Source: DATDGX01 sp036521875 (lineage in GTDB: Bacteria; Desulfobacterota; Binatia; Binatales; Binataceae). From it: a stretch of 64,000 nt of DNA. A program made the position numbers and the translations under genes. The stretch spans positions 1 through 64,000 of the forward strand of contig DATDGX010000138.1 of the NCBI GenBank assembly GCA_036521875.1, given 5' to 3'. The notes under the pieces are model-generated. The model was not told the DNA's origin. It ran no database searches and saw only the letters and a program-made list of their open reading frames with translations. Shown here in pieces: positions 17,015-26,506 of this stretch (positions within the stretch are counted from its first letter, which is position 1; every line of letters starts with the position of its first letter).

Positions 17015-17953
17015 TTAGCCGGCGGTGCTGGAGAGGCTCTTCAGGACTTCGATCATCGCTGGTCCTACGATCACCGCGATCATCGCCGGCAGCACGAACA
17101 AAATCAGCGGAATCAGAATCTTGACCGAGGCCTTCTGCGCCTGCTCTTCAGCCCGAAGCTTGCGCCGCATGCGAAGCTGATCGGAGCTGGCGTGCAGCGC
17201 GGGGGCGACCTGCGCGCCGAGCTGTTCGCTCTGAATCAGAGTCGCGGCGAGAGGCTTGATGTCTTCGACGGCGGTGCGCTCCGCGAGACTCCTCAGCGCC
17301 TGGCCGAGCGAGGCGCCCGCCGAGATGTCGGTCGCAACCAGGTTGAGCTCGAGGCCGATGTCCTGGCCCTGGCGCTCGCATTCGGCGCCCACGATCTTGA
17401 TCGCTTCGTAAAGGCCGAGGCCGGCTTCCACGCACACCACCAACAGGTCGAGCACGTCGGAGAGCTGGCGCGAGATGTTATTTTGTCGAGTGCGCCCGCG
17501 CCGTCCCAGCCAGTAGCTCGGAATAAAGAGTCCAACCCCGGCCCCGCCGACCGTGCACAAGAGCATCGGGCTCGTCGACCCGTGAGAAATGAAAAATCCG
17601 CCCACCAGCCCGAGCGCCGCGCCTGCGATTCCGGACAGCACGCGAATCACCTGGTAGGTCTGGCCGGCGCTGTTTTTGAGGAACCCCGCCTGCGCCAGGG
17701 TCTGGAAGATCTTCTCTCCCTTCGCCGAATCTTTATCCGGCGGAGTGATGCGCTGGGCCGCCCACCTGAAGATCGTCCGGCCGAGACTTTCATCGGCAAA
17801 CGCGGTATCACCCTGCGCCACCCGCATCTTGACCGCGATATCGGCAAAGCGCTCGTCAACCATTCGAGTGCGGCTGAACCATGCCAGGTATACCGAGACC
17901 CCGGCCGCGCCGAGCAGAAACATAAACGCGATGCTTACGAATAGAGTGCTCAT
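17015..17953 (-). CDS. tadC: Tad secretion inner-membrane protein TadC
   Basis: 312 residues. Two N-proximal helices, a GspF/TadC cytoplasmic domain (LDLLVVCVEAGLGLYEAIK), and a C-terminal hydrophobic pair are present. It forms, with TadB, the inner-membrane platform of the tight-adherence/Flp pilus machine. It is the last gene of the operon and starts 2 bases after the TadB stop. A GC-rich hairpin (16991-17009) follows its stop on the minus strand but has no T-run. Confidence 0.93.
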   Translation of the reverse strand: MSTLFVSIAFMFLLGAAGVSVYLAWFSRTRMVDERFADIAVKMRVAQGDTAFADESLGRTIFRWAAQRITPPDKDSAKGEKIFQTLAQAGFLKNSAGQTYQVIRVLSGIAGAALGLVGGFFISHGSTSPMLLCTVGGAGVGLFIPSYWLGRRGRTRQNNISRQLSDVLDLLVVCVEAGLGLYEAIKIVGAECERQGQDIGLELNLVATDISAGASLGQALRSLAERTAVEDIKPLAATLIQSEQLGAQVAPALHASSDQLRMRRKLRAEEQAQKASVKILIPLILFVLPAMIAVIVGPAMIEVLKSLSSTAG

Positions 17954-17955
17954 GG

Positions 17956-18900
17956 TCAGTAAGTCACCTTCAGCAGCCAGCGAATCGTGACGATCGCGCA
18001 GAAATCCAACACCGCGGCGGTCTTGAGAATTGTCTGTCCGGCCGGATCGTAGAATAGATCGTTGGTGTAGCCGGGTTGGATCACGGAGAACACGGCGAGA
18101 ATCGCAAGCGGCAGGAACCCGACCACCATGCCGCCGAGACGTGCTTGCGCGGTAAGCGCTTTAACCTGGAGGCGCAGCCGCTGCCGAGTCCGAACGATTT
18201 CGGAAAGCCGGCCCACGATCTCCGCGAGACTCGAGCCGACCTGGGTCTGCACCTTGACCGCGACCACCAGCAAGCGGAGGTCGTCCTCCGGGATGCGTCT
18301 CAGCAAATCATCGAGAGCCCGAGGCAGCGGCAATCCGATCCTGGTCTGCTCGAGCAGGGTGCGGAATTCACTGCCCAGCGGATCCGCGAACTCGGCTACC
18401 ACCACTTGCAGCGCGCGCTGCAGCGAATGACCCGCCTCCAACGAGGACTTGATCAAGTCGAGAGCATAGGGCAACTGGTTGGCGAAGGCGCGCAGCCGGC
18501 GCGTCCGGCGGAATTGTATGTAGAAGAGCGGTATCACCCCGAGAACCGCTGCAGTGCCCATCGCGAACCACGTGTCATGCCAGAAGGCCTGCCCGAAAAA
18601 CAGGCCCGCGCCGAACAGCAGCACCATAACCAGCAGGACGTCGGCGACCCTGGTATACATGCCGGCCTGCCACATGCTTTCTTCCAGCCGGCGCAGCAGG
18701 TTGGCCTCGTAGACCCATTTGAGCAGTCTGCCTTCCTGCGGCCGCCGTCTGCGCGTGATGTCGAGGTCGTCCTCTGCGGGACGGGAAATTCGGCGTAAGA
18801 CCTCGCGGGTCTGCTCGCCGGTGGCGCCGTTGCTGGTGAACACCAGCAGCGCGCCCACGAACACGATCGCGAATATCGACGATGCGATGATCACATCCAT
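17956..18900 (-). CDS. tadB: Tad secretion inner-membrane protein TadB
   Basis: 314 residues with the GspF-like core (ALDLIKSSLEAGHSLQRALQVVV) and four hydrophobic helices. It is the platform subunit pairing with TadC and the TadA motor. ATG 18900 follows GGGGTGA. The upstream in-frame extension lies inside tadA and is a shadow. It is separated from tadA by 5 bases and from tadC by 2, so the three genes are translated from one transcript. Confidence 0.93.
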   Translation of the reverse strand: MDVIIASSIFAIVFVGALLVFTSNGATGEQTREVLRRISRPAEDDLDITRRRRPQEGRLLKWVYEANLLRRLEESMWQAGMYTRVADVLLVMVLLFGAGLFFGQAFWHDTWFAMGTAAVLGVIPLFYIQFRRTRRLRAFANQLPYALDLIKSSLEAGHSLQRALQVVVAEFADPLGSEFRTLLEQTRIGLPLPRALDDLLRRIPEDDLRLLVVAVKVQTQVGSSLAEIVGRLSEIVRTRQRLRLQVKALTAQARLGGMVVGFLPLAILAVFSVIQPGYTNDLFYDPAGQTILKTAAVLDFCAIVTIRWLLKVTY

Positions 18901-18905
18901 GGCGA

Positions 18906-20276
18906 TCACCCCGCCGAGCTTCGAAACAGCTTGGGCTCCAGCTTGTAACCGGCGGCCTCCAGCCGTTGCGCGTACACCGACCGAATTCCGCTCGATACGA
19001 AGTGCCCCAACACCTGTCCCTCGGGACCGATGCCGGTGCGCTTGAACTCGAATAGATCCTGCATCATCACCATGTCGCCTTCCATTCCGGCGATCTCCGA
19101 GATGCGGAGCACCTTGCGGGTTCCGTCCGACAGGCGCGAGACGTGGACGATGATGTTGAGCGCGGCCGCCACCTGCTGGCGCATCGCGCGCTGCGGAATC
19201 GAAAGCCCCGACAGCAGCATCATCATTTCGAGGCGGCCCAGGCTGTCGCGCGGCGTGTTGGCGTGGATGGTACACAGCGAGCCGTCGTGGCCGGTCGACA
19301 TCGCCTGCAGCATGTCGAAGACTTCGGGGCCGCGGACTTCGCCAACCACGATGCGGTCGGGCCGCATCCGCAGCGAGTTCCTGACCAGGTCGCGCTGCGT
19401 GATCTCGCCCTTGCCTTCGACGTTGGGCGGACGCGATTCGAGCCGCACCACGTGCGGCTGCTGCAGCGATAGTTCCGCGGAGTCCTCGATGGTGACGATG
19501 CGTTCGTCGACCGGCACGAACGCGGACATGCAGTTGAGCATGGTGGTTTTGCCCGAGCCGGTACCGCCGCAAATGAGGACGTTGAGCCGGGCGCGCACGA
19601 TGGTGCGCAGGAAGTCGACGATTTCCGGAATCAGGGTGTTCTTCTCGACCAGGTCGTCGATATTGTAGCGCTTGCGGCCGAAGCGCCGGATTGACAGCGA
19701 CGGTCCATCCAGCGCGAGCGGCGGGATGATCGCGTTGATACGCGAGCCATCGGGCAAGCGCGCGTCGACCATCGGCGACGCTTCGTCGACCCGGCGGCCG
19801 ACTTGCGAAACGATCCGATCGATGATCAGCATCAGGTGCTGATCGTCCTGGAACTGGACGTCGGTGCTGAACAGCTTGCCGCGCTTTTCGACGTACACCT
19901 GGTTGTGCCCGTTGACCAGGATATCGGTGATCTCATCATCCCACAGCAGCGGCTCCAGGGGCCCCAGCCCCAGCAGCTCGTTCTTGATTTCTTCGGTCAG
20001 CCGCGTGCGGTCGCCCTCGGTCAAGAGGCGGCCGTCCTCATTGAGGATGCTGGTGATCGCTTCGGTGACTTTCTGCGACGCGAGCGCGGGCTCGAGGCTC
20101 TCGAGCCGCGAGACGTCGAGGGTTTCGAACAGTTGATTGTGAACCGCGAGCTTGAGTTGCTGGAAACCCTCGGCTTGGACGTCGCGTTTCGCTTTCGCCG
20201 TGCTGTTCATCAGCGAGCGTTGAAACGGGGCCGGGGTATTGGTGGTCTGCTGGGAAATTCGTTCTACAAGTTTCAT
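18906..20276 (-). CDS. tadA: Tad/CpaF secretion ATPase
   Basis: 456 residues. The N-terminal helical region is followed by the type II/IV secretion NTPase core. Walker A is GGTGSGKT with Lys243, then the Asp box (VTIEDSAEL), Walker B region (RPDRIVVGEVRG) and a His box (GHDGSLCTIHAN). It powers assembly or secretion of the Flp pilus. The genes upstream (TadZ) and downstream (TadB, TadC) are its known partners. Confidence 0.96.
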   Translation of the reverse strand: MKLVERISQQTTNTPAPFQRSLMNSTAKAKRDVQAEGFQQLKLAVHNQLFETLDVSRLESLEPALASQKVTEAITSILNEDGRLLTEGDRTRLTEEIKNELLGLGPLEPLLWDDEITDILVNGHNQVYVEKRGKLFSTDVQFQDDQHLMLIIDRIVSQVGRRVDEASPMVDARLPDGSRINAIIPPLALDGPSLSIRRFGRKRYNIDDLVEKNTLIPEIVDFLRTIVRARLNVLICGGTGSGKTTMLNCMSAFVPVDERIVTIEDSAELSLQQPHVVRLESRPPNVEGKGEITQRDLVRNSLRMRPDRIVVGEVRGPEVFDMLQAMSTGHDGSLCTIHANTPRDSLGRLEMMMLLSGLSIPQRAMRQQVAAALNIIVHVSRLSDGTRKVLRISEIAGMEGDMVMMQDLFEFKRTGIGPEGQVLGHFVSSGIRSVYAQRLEAAGYKLEPKLFRSSAG

Positions 20277-20284
20277 TTCCTACC

Positions 20285-21502
20285 TCAGGAACGGGCTCCG
20301 ATTGCGAACAGAAGTTTGGAAACCAGCGAGTTGGCGGAATCGTTTTCCACCGTCTCGGGGCTGTCCAGCCGGCGCGCGATTTCTTCGACCGTTCTTGCCA
20401 GCGCCGAGTTGGGCGCGACCTGCCAGAGATCCTGCGCGCTCAGTTGCACGCGGTCGAGAACTTTCTCGTCGCGCGGAATCCGCGCGTAAAACGCTTTGGC
20501 CAGCGTGTGGCTCAGTTGTTCCTCGCTGATCGGATGATGCGAAGCGTGCCGGCTCAGGATGAAATTCGGTTCCACGCCGGAGAGCCCCAGGCGCCCGCAC
20601 AGATCGACGAAGCGCCACGCGCAGCGTGCCGCTCCGATCGATTGATCGAGGACGTAGAACAGATGCTGCGAACGCTCCCAGGCGGCAACCGTGTTCGCAT
20701 CGATATGGGTCCCGCAATCGACGATCACGTAGTCGAACAGCTCGCGCATCATCTCTAAAATGGCGCCGATCGCGGCGTCGTTGACCAGCTCGCTGTCCTC
20801 GATCCGCTTGGGCGCCGCGAGCAGGTAGGCGCCCGAGGGATGTTTGCAGAGCGCCGATTCGAGCTGGATCGAATCTATCTTCTTTGCGCCTTCGGTGAGC
20901 GCCATGATGGTGCGCTCGGGGTCGAGGTTCAGGAATACCGAGAGGCCGCTGGTCTGCAAATCGAGATCGACCAGCGCCACTTTCTTGTCGAGCGCGTAGC
21001 GCAGCGCGAGCGCCAGGTTGCCGGCCAGGCTGGTCACGCCGGTGCCGCCAATAAGACTCACGAACGAACAGATCTGGCCGCCCTCGACGCGCTCTTCGCG
21101 CCGGCGCGTCTCGCTGATCTTGAACAACGCGCGGTGGGCGTCGCCCGCGTCGAGCGGAAGGAACAGCAGTTCATCGGCGCCGGCCCGCAGCACCCGCTTC
21201 ATCAGCTCGGGCGAGCGGTCGTGCAACAGCGCGAAGAGCACCGGATGTCCCGGCGCCGCCGCTTGCGCTTGCAGGTAGGCGAGCTCCGCGTCGTCATTAC
21301 CGTTGAACACCACCATCGTGACGTCCGCGGGAATTGCGCTGGACCCGTTGCTGTGCGGAGTCAGCTCCACGATTTGAAGCGGCGGATCGCCCAGCGCCAC
21401 CAGCGCGATCCTCACCTCGGTGCGATGCTGGTCGGCATTGCCTACCAACTGCACGCGCAGCGTCCCGCGACCGCCTTCACTTTTCTTGCCAAGCCCTGCC
21501 AC
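20285..21502 (-). CDS. tadZ: TadZ/CpaE-like pole-localisation protein with degenerate Walker A
   Basis: 405 residues. An N-terminal receiver-like domain (1-130) is followed by a MinD/ParA-type domain. The P-loop reads IGGTGVTS at 151-158. Both signature lysines of the KGGxGKT motif are absent (Ile151, Val156), which fits the atypical TadZ/CpaE type that binds but may not hydrolyse ATP. These proteins place the Tad machine in the cell. The start is GTG 21502, with AGGA upstream. tadA follows after 8 bases. Confidence 0.88.
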   Translation of the reverse strand: MAGLGKKSEGGRGTLRVQLVGNADQHRTEVRIALVALGDPPLQIVELTPHSNGSSAIPADVTMVVFNGNDDAELAYLQAQAAAPGHPVLFALLHDRSPELMKRVLRAGADELLFLPLDAGDAHRALFKISETRRREERVEGGQICSFVSLIGGTGVTSLAGNLALALRYALDKKVALVDLDLQTSGLSVFLNLDPERTIMALTEGAKKIDSIQLESALCKHPSGAYLLAAPKRIEDSELVNDAAIGAILEMMRELFDYVIVDCGTHIDANTVAAWERSQHLFYVLDQSIGAARCAWRFVDLCGRLGLSGVEPNFILSRHASHHPISEEQLSHTLAKAFYARIPRDEKVLDRVQLSAQDLWQVAPNSALARTVEEIARRLDSPETVENDSANSLVSKLLFAIGARS

Positions 21503-21608
21503 AGATTTTCCTCTCCCTCAGCCGGTTGCGAGCAGCTCGCTCACCGCCTCATCACCTGGAACCCGAACCGCGCGCGCGAACCGCGTCGCGCGCTAACGGC
21601 TTCATCAG

Positions 21609-23597
21609 CTAGAACCGCGGGCGCGTCGCGTCGGGCTGCGCGAGCGCGCGAGTCTGGATTCCCTGCTGCGTCAGCTCCGGGGTGTCGTACGGATTGTACG
21701 GCTGCCCGCCCTCGGGTAGCGGATTGACGATCTGCGGCGTCACACTCATCACCAGGTCGGTTTCCGTCAAGTTATAACTGGTGTTCTTGAACATGGCACC
21801 CAGGTACGGGATGTCGCCCAGGTAGGGGACCTTCACCACCTGGGTCTTCTTGCTATGCAGGATAAGGCCCGCGATTATCAGGGTCTGGTTGTCGCGCAAC
21901 CGCACCATCGTTTCCGCGCGCCGCGTGATGAACGCCGGCACCGTGAAACCGAACAGTTGGACGCCTTGGGTCGGATCGGGCTCGGACACTTCCGGCTTGA
22001 CCAGCAACTCGATGTCGTTGAGGCCCACCACCGTCGGCACGAACTCGACCGAGGTGCCGAACTGCTTGAACACGATCGAGGTGTTCAACGCTTGCGCGAT
22101 GACAATCGGTATCTCGCCGCCGGACAGGAACTTCGCCTGCTCGCCGGAGTTGGCCAGCAGCCGCGGCTGCGCGAGAATCTTTGCCAGGCCGTGCGTCTCC
22201 AGGTAGTTGAACAGGAGCTGCGTCTGGTAGTTGCTGTTCCCCGCCGCCAGGCCGTAAACGATATTCGGCGACAGCAGCATCCCGGTAAGCGATCCACCAG
22301 GTAACAGGGTATTAGCGCTTTGAGTAACCACTCCGCTGGGGGACGTGACACTCGACTGAGGTGAGAACGGAGTCGCCACCGCGCCCGGCAGGCCTACCAG
22401 CGAGACGCCGGCATGCGCCAACGCGACCGCGAAATTCGTGCCCTGGTTTTCGAGGTTGTTTTTGTCCAACTCGGCCACGATCGTATTCAGCAGCACCTGT
22501 TGCTTGCCGCTCGGATCGATCCTGACCTGGCGCTCTTCGTAATGACCCTGGGTGTTCCACACCGCCAGCGTCGTGAATCCGGGCTTATGCCCGATGAGAT
22601 TGATCTGGTAGGGGTTGACGACCTGGATGTCGGCGATTCCGGTGTCGGCGATCGACACTCGGCGCAGCTTCGACGGGAAGTCGATAATCCGCGACGACCC
22701 GGTCATCAGCAATACGACGTCTTCAGGCAGGTAATGCGTGCCGCCCGAAACCGAGTCGCTCGAATAACGTCCGGCCGTATCCAGCACCCCCGGGTTGCTC
22801 GAGTAAGCACCGCTTCCCGCCGGCGCCATCTGCTGGCGTATCGGGGGCGGCGCCTGAGTCGGAATTAGCGGCGGCTGCGGAACGCCTTCCGCAAGCGGAG
22901 CTGATGCCGGCGGCGCGGGCGCAAAAGGCGCCGAGCCGTACGGCGGCGCTGAGGTGTCAGGCGCCGGCGGCGTGTAAGGTGCCGGTGGTGTGTAAGGCGC
23001 AACCGACGTTGGCGGCAATGTCCCGGCGCCGCCTGCAACTGTCACCGGTGCGCTCGCGGCGGTCGCCGCGACCGGGCCCGCGCCGGCGTCGAGTTTCGCG
23101 ACCACTGGAGTAGCCGACGCCACCTCGGTTCCGCCTGCTGCCGGGCTGCTCGCCGCGTCTTCGGGCTTGGCGGTCACTGGCGCTGCGGATCCGCTCTTGG
23201 AGCCAGTGCCCACGATCGGTCCCGGACTGGTGGCCGGATTGTTGATGTCGAGATTGTTGGCCGCTGCCCTGACCACCACGTCATAGGTGACCGCGTCGCC
23301 GCTCGCGAGCTTCACCTTGACTGCCCAGCGGCCTTTTTCGGCGCCGAGCAGGGTGACCTTGCCGGGCTCTTCGTTGTGTACGATGAGCGCGTGCGGGTTG
23401 TCGATCACCACGATGCTGGGCGCGTCGCCGGGACTGACATTGTCGATGACGTAGCTCTCACCCGCGTTGAGCGAGAGCGACATCTGGGCCGGATCATCGG
23501 CTGCCAGCAAAGGCGCGGGGCGAATCATCAGCAGGCTTGCCGCAGCCAGCATGAAGGTAAGAAATCCGTATCGTCGTATAGTTTTCATCGTGTTCAT
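21609..23597 (-). CDS. rcpA: Tad outer-membrane secretin RcpA/CpaC
   Basis: 662 residues with a signal peptide (cleavage near LLAADD). A pilus-assembly N-domain (residues 40-115) is followed by a long Ala/Pro/Thr/Ser-rich insert (about 120-275). A BON/N1-like domain (RIIDFPSKLRRVSIAD...) precedes the C-terminal secretin barrel with VPYLGDIPYLGAMFK. It forms the outer-membrane channel of the Tad system. At 662 residues it is longer than typical CpaC (about 500), owing to the disordered insert. ATG 23597 has GAGG 4 bases upstream. Confidence 0.93.
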   Translation of the reverse strand: MNTMKTIRRYGFLTFMLAAASLLMIRPAPLLAADDPAQMSLSLNAGESYVIDNVSPGDAPSIVVIDNPHALIVHNEEPGKVTLLGAEKGRWAVKVKLASGDAVTYDVVVRAAANNLDINNPATSPGPIVGTGSKSGSAAPVTAKPEDAASSPAAGGTEVASATPVVAKLDAGAGPVAATAASAPVTVAGGAGTLPPTSVAPYTPPAPYTPPAPDTSAPPYGSAPFAPAPPASAPLAEGVPQPPLIPTQAPPPIRQQMAPAGSGAYSSNPGVLDTAGRYSSDSVSGGTHYLPEDVVLLMTGSSRIIDFPSKLRRVSIADTGIADIQVVNPYQINLIGHKPGFTTLAVWNTQGHYEERQVRIDPSGKQQVLLNTIVAELDKNNLENQGTNFAVALAHAGVSLVGLPGAVATPFSPQSSVTSPSGVVTQSANTLLPGGSLTGMLLSPNIVYGLAAGNSNYQTQLLFNYLETHGLAKILAQPRLLANSGEQAKFLSGGEIPIVIAQALNTSIVFKQFGTSVEFVPTVVGLNDIELLVKPEVSEPDPTQGVQLFGFTVPAFITRRAETMVRLRDNQTLIIAGLILHSKKTQVVKVPYLGDIPYLGAMFKNTSYNLTETDLVMSVTPQIVNPLPEGGQPYNPYDTPELTQQGIQTRALAQPDATRPRF

Positions 23598-23617
23598 CTC
23601 GCCTCGGGTGGCCTTTC

Positions 23618-24772
23618 TTAAGGCACCTCGATGGTCTTCGGAGTAGGCGAATAGGTCGCATCTGTGGAACTGGTTGATAGCGCCGGCATGACTCCACTTG
23701 CCGCAGCCCTGGAACCCGCGGGCGGAGCGCCGAGCGCGGAAGCGCTCATCGGCGCGCTCACCGGCACGCCCGCCGATGAACTGTCGTTGCTCGAGACCGG
23801 CGATATCGGCGCGGCGCTATCGTGATCAGCCGAGCCAGCGCTAGCAGCCGGCGCGGGACTGCGCGCCGGAGCGGCGGCGTCGTCGGTGGAACTGGCCTGT
23901 TGCGATCCGTTGATGAAGGAGACCGACTCCGAGCTCTTGCCGTTACGCAGGATTTCGATCTCAAACGGCCTGACTCGGGGCCGCGGCGCTGCGGCCCGGC
24001 GCACCGACGGCTGCGCGCTGATTACGGGCACGCTTTCAGGCTCGGTGCTGTAAGCGTGCAGCATCTGCGCGACGCTCGAGCCGCTGGTCAGCACGATCTT
24101 GTTGTCGTTGTAGTTGCGCATCGCCAGGCGCAGGATTCCTTCGTGGTTCGCGAGCGTAAGCCGCTCGGCCTCCTGCGGCGTCACCAGCAGCGTCACCACC
24201 TTGACGACGCTCGGCTCGTCCTTCTTCTTTTCGATTTCCTGGGCTACCGCCAGAACCTCGACGTTCTGCAGGACGACTTTGGAGAACGGCTTGTTTTCGG
24301 CGCCTATACCGCTGCCGCTGCTAGAGACCGCCACCAGTACGTCCACGCGGCTGTGGGGAAGTACGAAGCCCGCGATGTCGCTGACTTCATCAACCGGCAC
24401 CGAGACCGCGCGCATCCCGAACGGAATCAGCAGAGGCATAACGCCCGCGGTCTTCTCGCCCAGGAACAGCTTGTTTGCGACGACCGGCTCGTTAGTGGCT
24501 AGCGTGCTTTTGACGTAGCTGCCGACTATTTCTTTGGGGTCGGTGTACGCGCCTTCCGGCACGCTGTCGCTCGACCATCGCGCCAGCTTCAGTTCGCCCG
24601 GCTCGATCTTGGTGCCCAGCGGCAGATCGTAGGCGGCCACGACGACTTCCACGTTCTTGGCCAACGCGCGCTCGGTTTCGGCCTCGCGCGACCTGAGCGC
24701 GGAGTACACCACCACCCACGCCAGCACCGCCAATACGGCGGCGAGCGCGATGAAGATCACCGGTCGTCTCAT
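23618..24772 (-). CDS. cpaB: Tad pilus assembly protein CpaB/RcpC
   Basis: 384 residues. One N-terminal helix (about 5-25), then a SAF domain (VVAAYDLPLGTKIEPGEL) and an RcpC-like beta domain with VPVDEVSDIAGFVLPHSRVDVLV. The last 110 residues are low-complexity Ala/Ser/Pro. It works with the secretin in the periplasm. It is the first gene of the operon; ATG 24772 has GGAGGGG 5 bases upstream. The promoter should lie in the AT-rich gap upstream. No Flp pilin gene precedes it, where one is often found. Confidence 0.93.
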   Translation of the reverse strand: MRRPVIFIALAAVLAVLAWVVVYSALRSREAETERALAKNVEVVVAAYDLPLGTKIEPGELKLARWSSDSVPEGAYTDPKEIVGSYVKSTLATNEPVVANKLFLGEKTAGVMPLLIPFGMRAVSVPVDEVSDIAGFVLPHSRVDVLVAVSSSGSGIGAENKPFSKVVLQNVEVLAVAQEIEKKKDEPSVVKVVTLLVTPQEAERLTLANHEGILRLAMRNYNDNKIVLTSGSSVAQMLHAYSTEPESVPVISAQPSVRRAAAPRPRVRPFEIEILRNGKSSESVSFINGSQQASSTDDAAAPARSPAPAASAGSADHDSAAPISPVSSNDSSSAGVPVSAPMSASALGAPPAGSRAAASGVMPALSTSSTDATYSPTPKTIEVP

Positions 24773-25264
24773 GTTTCCCCTCCCGTCCGGCCGTCGAACT
24801 GCAGGCCGGCTGCGGATTCAAAAATTTTCATTTACGGACGGCTCGATCGCGATCTAATAGTCACCGTTGAGCAAATAGAACACACTGGAGATGTCACAGC
24901 CTAAAATCCACAGCCTATGACGATCAGCGATGCGATTTGTTCAAATGCGATGCCAAAGTCGCATCATCAGCCAATATTAACTCCCCGAAACCGCCTATTT
25001 TCTGGTAGCGGTCCGCGTCTCATGGTCTCTTCTGAAACGTCCGGTAGTGATAAAGGAACAATTTGTACTATCTCATCGATGGAAATCAGTCCATTAAGCA
25101 GCTTGAAGCATCCAGAGGTCAGCATAAATCACGATTGACCAGCGTCCGACATGAAATAGCCTGTAACGCGGCGTATGGCAAGGACCGTAATCCATGTCTA
25201 AAATGGTGTAGACAGCTCAAAGCGTGTCATCGCACTGGCTATCCCAAAAGAACGACAAAAAAAA
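24773..25264. other. AT-rich intergenic region upstream of the tad operon
   Basis: 492 bases, clearly richer in A+T than the rest. It contains a 6-base inverted repeat ATGCGA (24945-24950)/TCGCAT (24959-24964). Short open frames on the plus strand (24917-25138, 25063-25389) have compositions unlike genes here. No flp pilin with the GxxxxEY processing motif is seen. It probably holds the tad promoter. Confidence 0.55.
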
Positions 25265-25642
25265 TTACGCCAGCGGCTCCAGAACGATGTAGTCGCCTGG
25301 CTTTGTCAACCTGGTCGCACTCGTGCCAGCCGGCAGCTCCAGCGCCCGTCGCGCCCCGAACACCATCGACGAGACTCGCCAGGGCTTGAGATCGCGATTG
25401 ACTTTGAGCACGCGCCCCGATCGATCGAGGAATACAATGTCGATCGCGAACCGCATGAAGAACATGTGCATCCACATGAACGGGGTGAGCCGTCCCGTCT
25501 CGAACAGCATTCCCTCTTCCGGCGCAAGGCCGTCGCGTCCCAGCAGACCGCGGCTTTGCCCGCGAAGGCCGCCCGCGTCAGTGAGCTTCGCGCACAGTAC
25601 GGTGCCGCGCGTTTGATTGATCGCACGCCAGAGCTTCGCCAT
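25265..25642 (-). CDS. DUF192 family protein
   Basis: 125 residues. The DUF192 signatures are GLLGRDGLAPEEGMLF, then WMHMFFMRFAIDIVFLD and a VLELPAG-like ending (ALELPAGTSA). The fold is a small beta barrel of unknown biochemical role. Most DUF192 proteins are exported, but this one has no signal peptide from ATG 25642. Genes of this family often lie beside tad loci, as here. An eight-T run begins on the minus strand just after the stop. Confidence 0.85.
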   Translation of the reverse strand: MAKLWRAINQTRGTVLCAKLTDAGGLRGQSRGLLGRDGLAPEEGMLFETGRLTPFMWMHMFFMRFAIDIVFLDRSGRVLKVNRDLKPWRVSSMVFGARRALELPAGTSATRLTKPGDYIVLEPLA

Positions 25643-25785
25643 CGCCGTCCCCCTCCGCGCGGATTTTGTGCCTCGACGCACGCGCGATCAATCTTTCTCA
25701 ACGATCCCCGACGTCGCCTGCGCGACGCGGGCAGCCGCTGTCTCGCGGCGGGCCGCTGTATTAGGATCGCGACAGCGACAGTCTA

Positions 25786-26472
25786 ATGGGATACCTGCCG
25801 ATATTTCTCGACGTGTCCGGCCAGCGCTGCATGGTGATCGGCGGCGGCGAGATCGCCGCGCGCAAGGTTGCGAGCCTGCTCGAAGCCGGCGCTGTCGTCA
25901 CCGTGATAAGCCCGACGCTGGTGCCGACGCTCGAATCGAGCGCGGCGCGCGGCGCGATCACGCACGAGGCGCGCGCCTATCGCCTCGGCGACATGAAAGG
26001 ATTCCTGATCGTCTTCGCGACCACCGACGATCGCGATCTCCAGCGCGCGCTTGCTGCGGAGGCGCGCGAACTTGGAATCCTGATCAATATCGCCGACGCG
26101 TCCGAGCTGTGCACTTTCATTGCGCCGGCGGTGGTTAGCCGCGGAGCGCTTCGGATTGCGATCTCGACTTCGGGCGCGAGCCCGGCGCTCGCCAGCCGAA
26201 TCCGCCGCGAGCTGGAGCATCAGTTCGGCGCCGAGTACGCGCGCGCGCTCGATATCCTGCGCGCGGCGCGCCATCATCTTCGCGGTTCCGAGCCGCGGAT
26301 CGAGACGCGAGCGGACAAGCTACGCGCGCTCGCCGATTCCGCATTGCCCGATCACTTAAGGCGCGCCGACTTCGGCGCGGTCGACCGCATCCTGCGCGAG
26401 CATCTGGGCGTCGGCCTCGAAGCCCTCGGCCTGAAGACTGCGGAGTTGAGGACGTCGGGCGCCGCTCATTAG
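25786..26472 (+). CDS. Precorrin-2 dehydrogenase / sirohydrochlorin branch protein (SirC/CysG-B/Met8 type)
   Basis: 228 residues. The NAD-binding start CMVIGGGEIAARKVASLLEAG is typical, followed by FATTDDRDL, NIADASELCTFIAPAV and a C-terminal helical region with SGASPALASRIRRELE. It oxidises precorrin-2 to sirohydrochlorin with NAD and may chelate iron. It is the first gene of a six-gene plus-strand tetrapyrrole operon. Its substrate, precorrin-2, would come from the CobA-HemD fusion encoded four genes downstream. Confidence 0.92.
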   Translation: MGYLPIFLDVSGQRCMVIGGGEIAARKVASLLEAGAVVTVISPTLVPTLESSAARGAITHEARAYRLGDMKGFLIVFATTDDRDLQRALAAEARELGILINIADASELCTFIAPAVVSRGALRIAISTSGASPALASRIRRELEHQFGAEYARALDILRAARHHLRGSEPRIETRADKLRALADSALPDHLRRADFGAVDRILREHLGVGLEALGLKTAELRTSGAAH

Positions 26473-26506
26473 ATTCGGCGCTGCAAATTTGACTTAGTCG
26501 ATTCCG

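Noticed and set aside
24917..25389. Short plus-strand frames upstream of the tad operon as a Flp pilin
   Set aside because: No hydrophobic segment, no GxxxxEY processing site, wrong strand for the operon.
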